From assembly GCF_023195515.1 (NCBI RefSeq), contig NZ_JALPKR020000002.1, positions 5,856,746-5,920,745 on the forward strand: a stretch of DNA of 64,000 nt, in the 5' to 3' direction. Below the pieces are notes generated by a model, which saw only the letters and a list, made by a program, of their open reading frames with translations, was not told the origin of the DNA and did no database searches. The DNA comes from Variovorax sp. S12S4. GTDB lineage: Bacteria > Pseudomonadota > Gammaproteobacteria > Burkholderiales > Burkholderiaceae_C. Positions within the stretch are counted from its first letter, which is position 1; each line of letters begins with the position of its first letter. The position numbers and the translations under genes are program-made. This document shows positions 28,409 to 37,413 of the stretch, one piece after another.

Positions 28409-31400
28409 GAACCCGGGCTTCGCGCCCGGCTTCCTCGTCGCGCCGGTGCGCCATGCGGTACAGCAGCGGCAGCACCAGCAACGTCAGAGCAGTCGACGAC
28501 AGGATGCCGCCGATCACCACCGTCGCCAGCGGCCGCTGCACCTCGGCGCCGGTGCCGGTGGCAATCGCCATCGGCACGAAGCCCAGCGAAGCCACCAGCG
28601 CTGTCATCAGCACCGGCCGCAACCGCGTGAGCGCACCTTCGCGAATTGCCGCATCGAGCGGCAACCCGCCCTCGCGCAGGTTGCGAATGAACGAAATCAT
28701 CACCAGCCCGTTGAGCACCGCCACGCCCGAAAGCGCGATAAAGCCCACCGCCGCCGAAATCGACAACGGTATGCCGCGCAGCCACAGCGCCACGATGCCG
28801 CCCGTGAGCGCGAACGGAATGCCGGTGAACACCAGCAAGCCGTCCTTCAGGTTGCCGAACATCGCGAACAGCAGCGTGAACACCAGCAGCAGCGACACCG
28901 GCACCACCACCTGCAGCCGCTCGGTGGCCGAGGCCAGGTTTTCGTATTGGCCGCCCCATGCGGTCCAGTAGCCCGGCGGAATGCTCACCTTGCGCATGGC
29001 CTCTTCGGCCTCGGCCACGAAGGAGCCGAGGTCGCGGCCACGCACATTGGCGCTCACCACGATGCGGCGCTTGCCGTCCTCGCGGCTCACCTGGTTGGGG
29101 CCCGGCGCAAGCTCCAGCGTTGCCACCTCGCCCAGCGGAATGAAGCTGGTGCGCTGCTGAGCCTCGGCGCCAGCGCCCCTGGGCAGTGCGATCGGCAAGC
29201 GCTTGATCGCCTCCAGGTCGGTGCGCAGGTTTTCGGGCAGGCGCACGAGGATGTCGAAGCGCCGGTCGCCCTCGAACAGCGTGCCCGCCTCGCGGCCGCC
29301 CACTGCAATGGAAATCGCCTCTTGCACCTCGCCCACGTTGAGGCCGTAGCGCGCGGTCTTGTCGCGTTCGATGTTCACGGTGAGCATCGGCAGGCCGGTG
29401 GTCTGCTCGACCTTCACTTCTGCGGCACCTGAGATCTTGCTCAACGTTTCCGACACCTCGGCCGCCGTCTTGTCCAGCACCGCCATGTCGTCGCCGAAGA
29501 TCTTCACGGCCACGTCGCTGCGCACACCCGAGATCAGTTCGTTGAAGCGCAGCTGGATCGGCTGCGAGAACTCGTAGTTGTTGCCCGGCAGCTTTTCAAC
29601 CTCTTCCTGCACTGCGGCCAGCAGCTCGGCGCGAGTGCGGCGAGATGCACCTTGAGGCGCCGGCCACTCGCTCTCGGGCTTCAGCATGATGTAGCCGTCG
29701 GAGATGTTCGGCGGCATGGGGTCCGACGCAATCTCGGCCGTGCCGGTGCGCGCGAACACGCGCTCGATCTCCGGAAACTTTTCTTTCAGCGTGCGTTCGA
29801 TCTGCTTTTGCATTTCGACCGACTGCGTGAGGCTGGTGCCCGGTATACGCAGCGCCTGCACCGCAAAGTCGCCCTCGCCCAAGCTCGGCACAAACTCCGT
29901 GCCCAGCCGCGTGGCCAGCAGGCCCGAAAGCACCACCGCGACACAAGCCATGGTGATGACCAGCGGCTTGGCCGTCATCACGCGCGCCAGCAGCGGCTCG
30001 TAGCCGCGCCTGGCCCACTGCATCAGGCGGTTTTCCTTCTCGCTCACCCTGTTGCCGATGAAGAGCGCCACGGCTGCCGGAATGAAGGTGATCGACAGGA
30101 TCATCGCGCCCAGCAGCGCAATCACCACGGTGAAAGCCATCGGGTGGAACAGCTTGCCCTCCACGCCCGTGAGCGCAAAGATCGGCAGGTACACGATCAT
30201 GATGATCAGCTGGCCGAACAGCAGCGGTCGGCGCGCCTCCTGAGAGGCCGCGAACACTTCATGGAAGCGCTCGCTGCGCGTGAGCGGCCGCCCGAGCTTT
30301 GCCTGCGCATGCGCGAGGCGCCGCACGCAGTTCTCCACGATCACCACCGCCCCGTCGATGATGATGCCGAAGTCCAGCGCGCCCAGGCTCATGAGGTTGG
30401 CGCTGACCTTCTGGTTCACCATGCCGGTGAAGGTGAACAGCATCGACAGCGGAATGACCAACGCCGTGATGAGCGCCGCGCGGATGTTGCCGAGAAAGAG
30501 AAACAGCACCGCGATGACCAGCACCGCGCCTTCGAAGAGGTTCTTCTTCACCGTGGCAATGGCCTTGTCGACCAGCACGGTGCGGTCGTACACCGTGACC
30601 GCCTTCACCCCGGCGGGCAAGGTGCGGTTGATCTCCTGCATCTTTTTATCGACCGCCTGCGACACGGTACGGCTGTTCTCGCCGATCAGCATGAACACCG
30701 TGCCCAGCACCACCTCGCGGCCGTTGTCGGTGGCGGCGCCGGTGCGCAGTTCCTGGCCGATGCCCACTTCGGCCACATCCCGCACGCGCAGCGGAATGCC
30801 GTTGGCGTTGCCCAGGATCACGTTGCCGATGTCTTCGGCCGACTTGGCCTGCCCCGGCACACGAATGAGGTACTGCTCGCCGCGCTTCTCGATGTAGCCC
30901 GCGCCCACGTTGGCGTTGTTGCGCTCCAGCGCGGTGACCAGCTCGGTCATGGTGAGGCCGTGCGCCAGCAGCTTGGCGGGATCGGGCGCAACCTGAAACT
31001 CCTTGGCGTAGCCGCCGATGGAGTTGATCTCGGTCACGCCCTTCACGTTGCGCAGCTGCGGCTTGATGATCCAGTCCTGGATCTCGCGCAGGTCGGTCGG
31101 CGTGTAGGGCGTGCCGTCGGCCTTCCTTGCGCCCTCGTCTGCCTCCACCGTCCAGAGATAGATCTCGCCGAGGCCGGTCGAAATGGGCCCGATCACCGGC
31201 GAGATGCCGGCCGGCATGCTCTCGCGCGCCGACTGGATGCGCTCGTTCACCAGCTGGCGCGCAAAGTAGATGTCGGTGCCGTCCTCGAAGATCACCGTCA
31301 CCTGCGAAAGGCCGTAGCGCGAAAGCGAGCGCGTCTGCTGCAGGCCGGGCAGGCCGGCCATCACCGTCTCGATGGGATAGGTCACGCGCTGCTCGGCCTC

Positions 31401-31577
31401 GAGCGGCGAATAGCCCGGTGCGGCCGTGTTGATCTGCACCTGCACGTTGGTGATGTCTGGCACGGCGTCGATAGGCAGCTTCTGGTAGCTGAAGATACCG
31501 AGCGCGGCCATGCCGAGCACGGCCAGCAACACCAGCCAGCGCTGTTCGATGGAAAACCGGATGACTCGTTCGAACAT
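28398..31577 (-). CDS. czcA: Heavy-metal efflux RND pump, CzcA type
   Basis: 1059 residues. RND architecture: first membrane helix near residues 12-28, a large periplasmic part, helices near 340-540, a second periplasmic part, and C-terminal helices after 860. The HME-RND signature is in helix 4 (DFGIIIDGAVVIVENCVRR, near residues 406-424), with the aspartate used in proton coupling. It exports divalent cations such as Co, Zn and Cd from periplasm or cytoplasm through the CzcB adaptor and CzcC channel encoded next to it. Metal specificity cannot be told from motif alone. Confidence 0.92.
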   Translation of the reverse strand: MFERVIRFSIEQRWLVLLAVLGMAALGIFSYQKLPIDAVPDITNVQVQINTAAPGYSPLEAEQRVTYPIETVMAGLPGLQQTRSLSRYGLSQVTVIFEDGTDIYFARQLVNERIQSARESMPAGISPVIGPISTGLGEIYLWTVEADEGARKADGTPYTPTDLREIQDWIIKPQLRNVKGVTEINSIGGYAKEFQVAPDPAKLLAHGLTMTELVTALERNNANVGAGYIEKRGEQYLIRVPGQAKSAEDIGNVILGNANGIPLRVRDVAEVGIGQELRTGAATDNGREVVLGTVFMLIGENSRTVSQAVDKKMQEINRTLPAGVKAVTVYDRTVLVDKAIATVKKNLFEGAVLVIAVLFLFLGNIRAALITALVIPLSMLFTFTGMVNQKVSANLMSLGALDFGIIIDGAVVIVENCVRRLAHAQAKLGRPLTRSERFHEVFAASQEARRPLLFGQLIIMIVYLPIFALTGVEGKLFHPMAFTVVIALLGAMILSITFIPAAVALFIGNRVSEKENRLMQWARRGYEPLLARVMTAKPLVITMACVAVVLSGLLATRLGTEFVPSLGEGDFAVQALRIPGTSLTQSVEMQKQIERTLKEKFPEIERVFARTGTAEIASDPMPPNISDGYIMLKPESEWPAPQGASRRTRAELLAAVQEEVEKLPGNNYEFSQPIQLRFNELISGVRSDVAVKIFGDDMAVLDKTAAEVSETLSKISGAAEVKVEQTTGLPMLTVNIERDKTARYGLNVGEVQEAISIAVGGREAGTLFEGDRRFDILVRLPENLRTDLEAIKRLPIALPRGAGAEAQQRTSFIPLGEVATLELAPGPNQVSREDGKRRIVVSANVRGRDLGSFVAEAEEAMRKVSIPPGYWTAWGGQYENLASATERLQVVVPVSLLLVFTLLFAMFGNLKDGLLVFTGIPFALTGGIVALWLRGIPLSISAAVGFIALSGVAVLNGLVMISFIRNLREGGLPLDAAIREGALTRLRPVLMTALVASLGFVPMAIATGTGAEVQRPLATVVIGGILSSTALTLLVLPLLYRMAHRRDEEAGREARVLSS

Positions 31578-31586
31578 GCGGCGTCC

Positions 31587-32969
31587 TCAGTGGGTGTGCG
31601 TGGCAGAGCTCTTGCCCTGCTGCGACTTGACGACGAAGCTGCCGCTGCCCGCATGGGCTGCGCCGGGCGCAAGGCCACCCACGATCTCGATGCGCTGGCC
31701 GTCGCTGCGGCCGGTCTGCACATGCTGGGGCACAAAGCCGCCTGGCACTCGCAGGAACACGGTCGGTTTGTCTTCCACCGTTTGCACGGCTTCGGCCGAC
31801 ACCGCCACTGGGGCGTTCGCTTCGGACGAAACCAGCTCCACGTTCACGAACAGCCCTGGCCGCCACATGCGCTGCGGGTTGGTCAGGGTGACGCGCGCAG
31901 TGGCCGTGCGCGTTTGCGCGCCGATGAGCGAGCCCACGTACGACACCGTGCCGCTGGCCGCCTGCTCGAAGGCGCTCGATCGAATGGTCGCCGGCTCGCC
32001 GATGCGCACCAGGTTCAGCTGGTTGGCGGCCACGCTGATCTCGGCCCACACGGTCGAAAGATCGGAAATGGTGAACACGCTGGCGTCTTCCTTCACCGCT
32101 TCGCCGAGCGAGATGTGCTTTTCGACCACCATGCCGTCGAAGGGTGCGCGCAGCTCGTAGCGGCCCAGGGCCGACGAGGCCGGCGTGGCGCCCAGCGCCA
32201 GCAGCTTCTGGTTGGCGTTGGCCACGGCAATCTGCGCCTCCTGCATGGCCTGCTCCGCCTGCAGGTAGTCCTGCTGGGCAGAAATCTTTTCTTCCCACAG
32301 CTTCTTCTCGCGCTGGTAGGTGGTGCGGGCCAGCTCGAGCCGGCGCTGCGCCGTCTGCAGCTCGCTGCGCTGCTCCGACAGCGCCGGGCTGGAGAGCACG
32401 GCCAGCACCTGGCCGCGCTTCACTTCCTGCCCAAGGTTGGCCGATACGCTTTCGACCACGCCGCCCACGCGCGGCACCACGTGGGCGAGTCGGTCCTCGT
32501 TGAACTTGATCTCGCCCGGCAGTTGCAGCAACGACTTGATGCGCGCGGGGCCGGCGTTCTCCACAGCCACGCCCGCGGCCTTGATCTGCTCGTCGGTGAA
32601 GGCGATCTTTCCCTCCTGTTCGTTGCGCCCTTCCTTGCGCCCTTCCTTGCGCCCTTCCTTGTGCTCTTCCTTGTGCCCTTCCGTGTGCTCGCCCTTCTTC
32701 TCTTCCTTGCCGTCCTCGCCGGAGGCGTGGCCATGCCCGTGGTCATGGTCATGGCCGTGGTCCTTCTCTTCTCCCTTGCCTTCTTCCTCATGGTGCTCGC
32801 CCTCGGCATGCTCGGCCGCTTCCGAATGCCCCAAGCCTTCAGGCTTGGCCGGCGCGGTACGCAAGATCAGCGCGCCTGCGGCGATGCCGGCGACCAGCAC
32901 GACCACGATCGCCATCCATTGCTTCTTGCCGATGCGCCCCGCGGGCGTGTTTCGCTCTTCCGTATTCAT
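31587..32969 (-). CDS. czcB: RND efflux periplasmic adaptor, CzcB type, with His/Glu-rich linker
   Basis: 460 residues. A membrane anchor spans about residues 18-37. Residues 48-115 are a very charged stretch with HDHDHGHGH and repeated KEGR units encoded by 12-bp repeats. The remainder is the membrane-fusion protein core (barrel-sandwich and hairpin, VVPRVGGVVESV, LRAPFDGMVVEKHISLGE). The histidine stretch may bind metal in the periplasm and hand it to the pump. It lies between czcA and czcC, 9 and 15 bp apart. Confidence 0.9.
   Translation of the reverse strand: MNTEERNTPAGRIGKKQWMAIVVVLVAGIAAGALILRTAPAKPEGLGHSEAAEHAEGEHHEEEGKGEEKDHGHDHDHGHGHASGEDGKEEKKGEHTEGHKEEHKEGRKEGRKEGRNEQEGKIAFTDEQIKAAGVAVENAGPARIKSLLQLPGEIKFNEDRLAHVVPRVGGVVESVSANLGQEVKRGQVLAVLSSPALSEQRSELQTAQRRLELARTTYQREKKLWEEKISAQQDYLQAEQAMQEAQIAVANANQKLLALGATPASSALGRYELRAPFDGMVVEKHISLGEAVKEDASVFTISDLSTVWAEISVAANQLNLVRIGEPATIRSSAFEQAASGTVSYVGSLIGAQTRTATARVTLTNPQRMWRPGLFVNVELVSSEANAPVAVSAEAVQTVEDKPTVFLRVPGGFVPQHVQTGRSDGQRIEIVGGLAPGAAHAGSGSFVVKSQQGKSSATHTH
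32623..32682 (-). repeat. Five tandem 12-bp repeats inside czcB
   Basis: On the plus strand the unit is TTGCGCCCTTCC, repeated three times exactly (32623-32658), then twice with one or two substitutions (to 32682), with a degenerate sixth unit to 32694. Four codons per unit keep the frame; the protein reads KEGR repeats followed by KEEH and KEGH. Repeat number can change by slippage without frameshift. Confidence 0.9.
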
Positions 32970-32984
32970 GATGTGGTTTCCTTG

Positions 32985-34313
32985 TCAGCGTGCGGCATCC
33001 GCCGTACGCGGGGTTTCGTCGGCCTCGGTGCCCAGCAGCCGGTCTAGCTCGCTGGCCGCGCGATGCGCGTCGGCCACGGCCATCAGGTACTGGTTGCGCA
33101 CCTGGAAGTGCGTGCGCTGCGCATCGAGCGCTTCGAGAAAGCTGAACTTGCCGAACTCGAAGCCCTTGGCGGCAGCCTTGTAGGCGGCCTCGGCGCCGGG
33201 CAGTGCATCGCGCTGCAGCGTCTCGGCGGCGGCGCGCGCCGAACGCAGGCGCTCGGTGGCTTGCGCCACATCGGCACCCAGCTGCAGCTCGGCCGCGGCA
33301 AGGTCGTCCCGCGCCTTCTCTTCGCGGCTCAACGCCTCGGCCACGTTGCCGCGGTTGGTGTCGAAGATTGGCAGCGGTACCGACACGCCCACCACCACCT
33401 GGTTGCGGCCGTTGCTGCTGCCCATGCCTTCGTCGGCCGGCACACGCTTGGCGCCGAGCGACACGGTGACGTCGGGCACGCGCCGCGCCTGCTCCAGTTG
33501 CGAAAGCGCCTGGCGCCGCTCGACCTCGAGCCGTGCCTGGCGCAACATGGGCGCCGCGGCAAGCCGCCTCTCCACGTCCTGCGCCAGTGCAAGCGGCGGC
33601 GGCCGATCGACCGCACCCTCTGCCTGCGTGAAGCGCGGATCGGGGTTGCCCCACAGCGCGGCGACCTGGCGGCGCGCCGAGCGCAATGCGCCCTCGGCCT
33701 GCTGCAGTTCGACCTGGATGCCGGCCTCTGCCACGCGCGAGCGCGTCTCTTCGAGCGGCGGAACCTTGCCCGCCGCCACGCGGTTGGCGGCTGCGCGGGT
33801 GGCCGCTTGCGCAAGGCCCAACGAATCCTGCATCAGCCGCAGGCGCTCCTGCGCAGCCAGCACGTCGAAGAACAGCGTGATGGTCGATGCACGCAGCTCC
33901 GAACGCCGCGCAAGCAACGCCGATGCGGCCTGGTCGCGCGCACGTTCGGCCGCCGCCACGCGGGCTGCGCGCTTGCCGCCCAGCTCGACGGGCTGGCTCA
34001 GCAGCAGCGTGGTGGTGCGGTTGCCCCGGCGCAGGTCTTCCACCTGCGCCTCGAGCACGGGGTTAGGCCATGCGCCCGCCTGCAGCACGGCGGCATCGGT
34101 GGCCTCCTGCTCGCGCGCGGCGGACGAAAGCCCGGGGTTGGCCCGTTGTGCGAGCGCGATGGCGCTGCGCAGGTCCAGCGGGCCCGCGGGCTCCACTGTT
34201 CTTGCAGCAGCCTGCCGCAGCAGCGGCGAAGGATTGGAACCGGCATCGGTTTGTGAAAATGCCGGGGGCGCCGCCAAGGCCATGACGGCCAGCGGCACGA
34301 AGAGCGTGCGCAT
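32985..34313 (-). CDS. czcC: Outer membrane efflux protein, CzcC (TolC) type
   Basis: 442 residues. A signal peptide (FVPLAVMALAAPPAFSQ) precedes two similar helical/strand repeats typical of the TolC family: LDLRSAIALAQRANPGLSSAAREQEATDAAVLQAGAWPNPVLEA in the first and VSLGAKRVP and FEFGKFSFLEALDAQRTHFQVRNQYLMAVADAHRAASELDRLLG-type sequence in the second. It forms the outer-membrane channel of the CzcCBA pump. Confidence 0.9.
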   Translation of the reverse strand: MRTLFVPLAVMALAAPPAFSQTDAGSNPSPLLRQAAARTVEPAGPLDLRSAIALAQRANPGLSSAAREQEATDAAVLQAGAWPNPVLEAQVEDLRRGNRTTTLLLSQPVELGGKRAARVAAAERARDQAASALLARRSELRASTITLFFDVLAAQERLRLMQDSLGLAQAATRAAANRVAAGKVPPLEETRSRVAEAGIQVELQQAEGALRSARRQVAALWGNPDPRFTQAEGAVDRPPPLALAQDVERRLAAAPMLRQARLEVERRQALSQLEQARRVPDVTVSLGAKRVPADEGMGSSNGRNQVVVGVSVPLPIFDTNRGNVAEALSREEKARDDLAAAELQLGADVAQATERLRSARAAAETLQRDALPGAEAAYKAAAKGFEFGKFSFLEALDAQRTHFQVRNQYLMAVADAHRAASELDRLLGTEADETPRTADAAR

Positions 34314-34406
34314 CGAATTCTCCTGGGTTGCAAAACAACGGGCGAGGGAATTCGGCGAGAGCTCAGCTGATGCGGGGTATCAGGGGTAGGGTTGTCTCTC
34401 GCCGAA

Positions 34407-34784
34407 TCAAGCGGCGAGAGGTCTTGCAGGGCGCACAGGCACTTCGGAGATATGCGAGACAAAGTGCTCCGCTCGCATGACACGCAATGCCCGCGCGAGC
34501 GCAGGCAGGCCTTGCCCCTGCTCTGCCGCTGACGGCAGATGCTGCGCATGGCCCAGGTGGCAGGCCGCGCAGTCGCCGAGCACGGCGTTGGGTTGCGTGC
34601 CCGGGCTCTTCTGCGTGTCGTCGGCACGGGTACCGCCGTGGCTGCCCGCCTCGGACGGGTGCTCATGGTGGCCCCAATGGCGGGGCTGCACATCGCGCTC
34701 GTGCTGGCAATACGCCGCAGATGCCGCCCAGCTGAACTGGAACGGCAGCAGGAACAGCAAGAAGATCTGGAGCCAGCGGCGCAT
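34407..34784 (-). CDS. czcI: CzcI-family periplasmic protein
   Basis: 125 residues. The signal peptide MRRWLQIFLLFLLPFQFSWA, then AAYCQHE and WGHHEH, matches the CzcI family found in front of czc operons. The later segment GDCAACHLGHAQHLP has two cysteines and histidines that could bind metal. CzcI is implicated in controlling Czc expression, though how is unclear. A longer frame upstream is not needed: ATG 34784 gives the exact signal peptide. It is the first gene of the czcICBA unit and is divergent from the response regulator. Confidence 0.85.
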   Translation of the reverse strand: MRRWLQIFLLFLLPFQFSWAASAAYCQHERDVQPRHWGHHEHPSEAGSHGGTRADDTQKSPGTQPNAVLGDCAACHLGHAQHLPSAAEQGQGLPALARALRVMRAEHFVSHISEVPVRPARPLAA

Positions 34785-34946
34785 GGTTCCAAAAGTATAT
34801 CGGCGGCACGTGGCACGGCTCCTGCATTGCCCCTTCGAGTCGCAGGCCCGCGGCGCAATGTATGACACGGGGCCGGCGCCCAGTCCGTCGTTCGAAACGA
34901 CAGGTTCGCACCCGCCTTCCACCCACCCCCCAACTAACATCCGTCG

Positions 34947-35624
34947 ATGCGAATTCTGGTCATTGAGGGCGAGCCCCAGCTCGGCGATGAGCTGAAGAAG
35001 GGCCTGGAGGAAAACGGGTACGCAGTCGACATTGCGCGCGATGGCGCCAAGGGCCGCTACCTTTCCGCGCAGCACGACTACGCGTTGATCCTGCTCGACG
35101 CGGTGCTTCCCGGTGCCGACGGCTTTGCGCTGCTGCGCGCGCTGCGGCGGACCAGCACCGTGCCCGTGCTGGTGCTCACGGCGCGGGACAAGGTCGAAGA
35201 CCGGGTGAACGGCCTGCGGCTGGGCGCAGACGATTACCTGGTGAAGCCCTTCGCCTTGCCGGAGCTGCTGGCGCGCGTACGCATCCTGGTTCAACGCGGC
35301 AAGCCGAACGAGCCGACCACCTTCCGGCTGGCTGACCTGGAACTCGACCTTGCAAGCGGCAAGTGCGTTCGCAACCACCGGCGCATCGAACTCACGGCAA
35401 AGGAGTCCGCGCTGCTGGCGGTGCTGCTGCGCAACAGGGGGCATATCGTCTTGCGCAGCACGCTCGCCGAAGAAGTGTGGGACAGCACGCTCGACAGCGA
35501 CACCAACGTGCTCGAGGTGGCCATTCGCAGGCTGCGCGCCAAGATCGACGACCCTTTCGACCTGAAGCTGCTGCACACGGTGCGCGGCAGCGGCTACGTG
35601 CTCGAAGACCGTTCCTGGCCTTGA
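34947..35624 (+). CDS. OmpR/CzcR-type heavy-metal response regulator, unusual receiver pocket
   Basis: 225 residues. Receiver domain residues 1-115 has phosphoacceptor D51 in LLDAVLPGADG, a Thr/Ser in VLTARD and Lys in DYLVKPFALPELLAR. It is followed by an OmpR winged helix (LTAKESALLAVLLRNRGHIV; TNVLEVAIRRLRAKID). The N-terminus reads RILVIEGEPQLG: the usual ED pair of the metal-binding pocket is E7-G8, so the second aspartate is lost. No histidine kinase gene is adjacent; the next gene is an antiporter on the other strand. By homology and position it should control the divergent czcICBA genes. Confidence 0.9.
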   Translation: MRILVIEGEPQLGDELKKGLEENGYAVDIARDGAKGRYLSAQHDYALILLDAVLPGADGFALLRALRRTSTVPVLVLTARDKVEDRVNGLRLGADDYLVKPFALPELLARVRILVQRGKPNEPTTFRLADLELDLASGKCVRNHRRIELTAKESALLAVLLRNRGHIVLRSTLAEEVWDSTLDSDTNVLEVAIRRLRAKIDDPFDLKLLHTVRGSGYVLEDRSWP

Positions 35625-35654
35625 ACACGCATGCTGGGCCGTACCCGCTGTTGA

Positions 35655-36917
35655 CTAGGGCTCTGCGCGGGCCGGCGTTTCGTCTGCGGCGGCGGGCGCC
35701 TTGGTGCGGCCCATCACCAGGTTGATCAGCGGCCCCGTCATCGCGGTAGTCACCAGCGCCATCACCAGCAGCATGGTGAAGAGCTCGGGCCCGATCAAGC
35801 CGGCGTCCAGGCCGATCTTCATCACGATGAGCTCCATCAGCCCGCGCGCATTCATGAGCGAACCGGTGGCAAGGCTGTCGCGCCATCCGTAGCCCGCCAT
35901 GCGCGCGCCGATGGCCCCACCGGCCAGCTTGCCGATGGTGGCCACGCCGACGATCAGCAGCATTGCGCCCACGCTCGCGCCCGTAAAGGCATTGGCGGTG
36001 GTTCCCAGCCCCGCCAGCGCGAAGAACAGCGGCATCAGCACCACGATGGAAATCGGCTCGATGCGCTCGGTGAGCGAATTCAGCAAACGGTCGTCGCGCG
36101 GCAGGCAGGCGCCGAACAGGAAGGCGCCGAACACGGCATGCAGGTGCAGCCATTCGGTTGCCAGTGCGCACACCAGGAGGCCGATCATCAGCGAGGCCAT
36201 CATGGTGGTCGAAGGCTCGCCGTTGGGCGCGCGCGTGCGCAGCAGCCATGCGAAGGCCGGCTTCATGCCGAAGAACAGCACAGCCAGCAGCACGACCACG
36301 CCTGCCGTGGTCTTGAGCAGGCCGGTGTAGCCCTCGCCCGCGCCCGCGAGGGCCACCACCAGCGCCAGCAAGATCCACGCGAACACGTCGACCACCGCCG
36401 CCGCGCTCAGCGAAAGCTGGCCGAATGGCGTGCGCGTGAGCCCGCGGTCTTTCAGGATGCGCGCCATCACAGGAAACGCGGTTATCGAAAGCGCCGCTGC
36501 CATGAACAGCGCAAACGGCCAGAAGCCCACCCCCGCCGGCGCCAGCGACGGATGCAAGGCCGGCGAGATTGCAATGCCCAGCACCATCGGCACGGCAACG
36601 CTGAGCGCCCCCACGTAGCCGGCGGCCTTCAGCTGCGCGCGCACGCCCTGCGCGGCCCGCAGTTCGAGCCCCACCACGAACATGAAGAGCACCAGGCCCA
36701 CCGTCGAAAGCGACGACAGCCCCTCGAGGTGGCTCTTGGAGAAAAGCTGCGCATGCAGCGAAGGAAACAGCGCCCCCATGACGACCGGCCCGAGCATGAG
36801 GCCGGCCGCCATTTCGCCGACCACGCTCGGCTGGCCCACGTGGCGAAGCACCCAGCCGCAGATGCGCGCTGTGCTCAGGATGACGATGAGTTGCAGCAGG
36901 AGAGAGGTGGCGGACAT
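35655..36917 (-). CDS. CPA2-family cation/proton antiporter
   Basis: 420 residues with 12-13 hydrophobic segments and the Kef/CPA2 pattern: VGEMAAGLMLGPVVMG near residue 31, SITAFPVMARILKDRGL near 143 and AFGAFLFGACLP-like HAVFGAFLFGACLP near 255. It probably exchanges Na+ or K+ for H+. There is no C-terminal TrkA/RCK nucleotide-binding domain, so it lacks the regulatory part of Kef proteins. ATG 36917 starts MSATSLLLQLIVILSTARI. Confidence 0.87.
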   Translation of the reverse strand: MSATSLLLQLIVILSTARICGWVLRHVGQPSVVGEMAAGLMLGPVVMGALFPSLHAQLFSKSHLEGLSSLSTVGLVLFMFVVGLELRAAQGVRAQLKAAGYVGALSVAVPMVLGIAISPALHPSLAPAGVGFWPFALFMAAALSITAFPVMARILKDRGLTRTPFGQLSLSAAAVVDVFAWILLALVVALAGAGEGYTGLLKTTAGVVVLLAVLFFGMKPAFAWLLRTRAPNGEPSTTMMASLMIGLLVCALATEWLHLHAVFGAFLFGACLPRDDRLLNSLTERIEPISIVVLMPLFFALAGLGTTANAFTGASVGAMLLIVGVATIGKLAGGAIGARMAGYGWRDSLATGSLMNARGLMELIVMKIGLDAGLIGPELFTMLLVMALVTTAMTGPLINLVMGRTKAPAAADETPARAEP

Positions 36918-36951
36918 GGACCAGAGCGCGGGTGAAGGGGAATACGCGATG

Positions 36952-37290
36952 TTAGTTTTGTTCAGACGCTTCGAACCAACGATCGGCCCATTGATTGAGC
37001 GGCTTGAGCCGCTTGACGAGTTCACCGCCCGATTCGGTCAGCACGTAGCCCGCGTCGGCCAGCGCAACGATGCCGCCCGCGCGCAGTTCCTTGAGCCGGT
37101 CGTTCAGCACCGAGGGCGACATGTCACCCGTGCTCACACGCAAGGCCCTGAAGCTTTGCGGCATGCCATCGCGCAGTTCCCACAAGATGCGCAGCGTGCC
37201 CTTGCGGCCCAGTTGCTCGAGCAGCCGCATCACCGGTCGGCGCGATGCAGCAGGGGCCATTGGTTCATGCGGGGCTTCGGCTTTGCTCAT
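36952..37290 (-). CDS. HxlR-family transcriptional regulator
   Basis: 112 residues with winged helix features: LEQLGRKGTLRILWELRDGMPQSFRALR, LNDRLKELRAGGIV and YVLTESGGELVKRLKPLNQWADRW. HxlR proteins repress or activate nearby redox and detoxification genes. The usual redox cysteine near the N-terminus is absent. It is divergent from a carboxymuconolactone-decarboxylase-like gene, with two palindromes between. Confidence 0.88.
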   Translation of the reverse strand: MSKAEAPHEPMAPAASRRPVMRLLEQLGRKGTLRILWELRDGMPQSFRALRVSTGDMSPSVLNDRLKELRAGGIVALADAGYVLTESGGELVKRLKPLNQWADRWFEASEQN

Positions 37291-37330
37291 GAGGCGAGTT
37301 TCAAAAAATCAGGTCCTGGGCTTCTCTTGC

Positions 37331-37382
37331 GCTACGCATTTCGTAGCGATAGACTGCAAACGTCGCTACGCTTTTCGTAGCG
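37331..37382. promoter_or_regulatory. Tandem palindromic operators between hxlR-type and CMD-like genes
   Basis: GCTACGCATTTCGTAGCG (37331-37348) and GCTACGCTTTTCGTAGCG (37365-37382) are near-identical palindromes with arms GCTACG/CGTAGC, 34 bp apart from start to start. A further half-site CTACGAAG lies at about 37397. Their placement between the two divergent starts makes them the likely binding sites of the HxlR protein. Confidence 0.75.
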
Positions 37383-37413
37383 ATTTGAACCGCATTCTAC
37401 GAAGGATTCGACC

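Noticed and set aside
32623..32694. Possible CRISPR or regulatory repeat array
   Set aside because: The 12-bp units are contiguous, without spacers, and encode in-frame KEGR-type repeats of CzcB.
34407..35576. Long reverse frame extending czcI upstream across the response regulator
   Set aside because: The perfect signal peptide at 34784 fixes the czcI start, and the upstream part is antisense to a conserved regulator.
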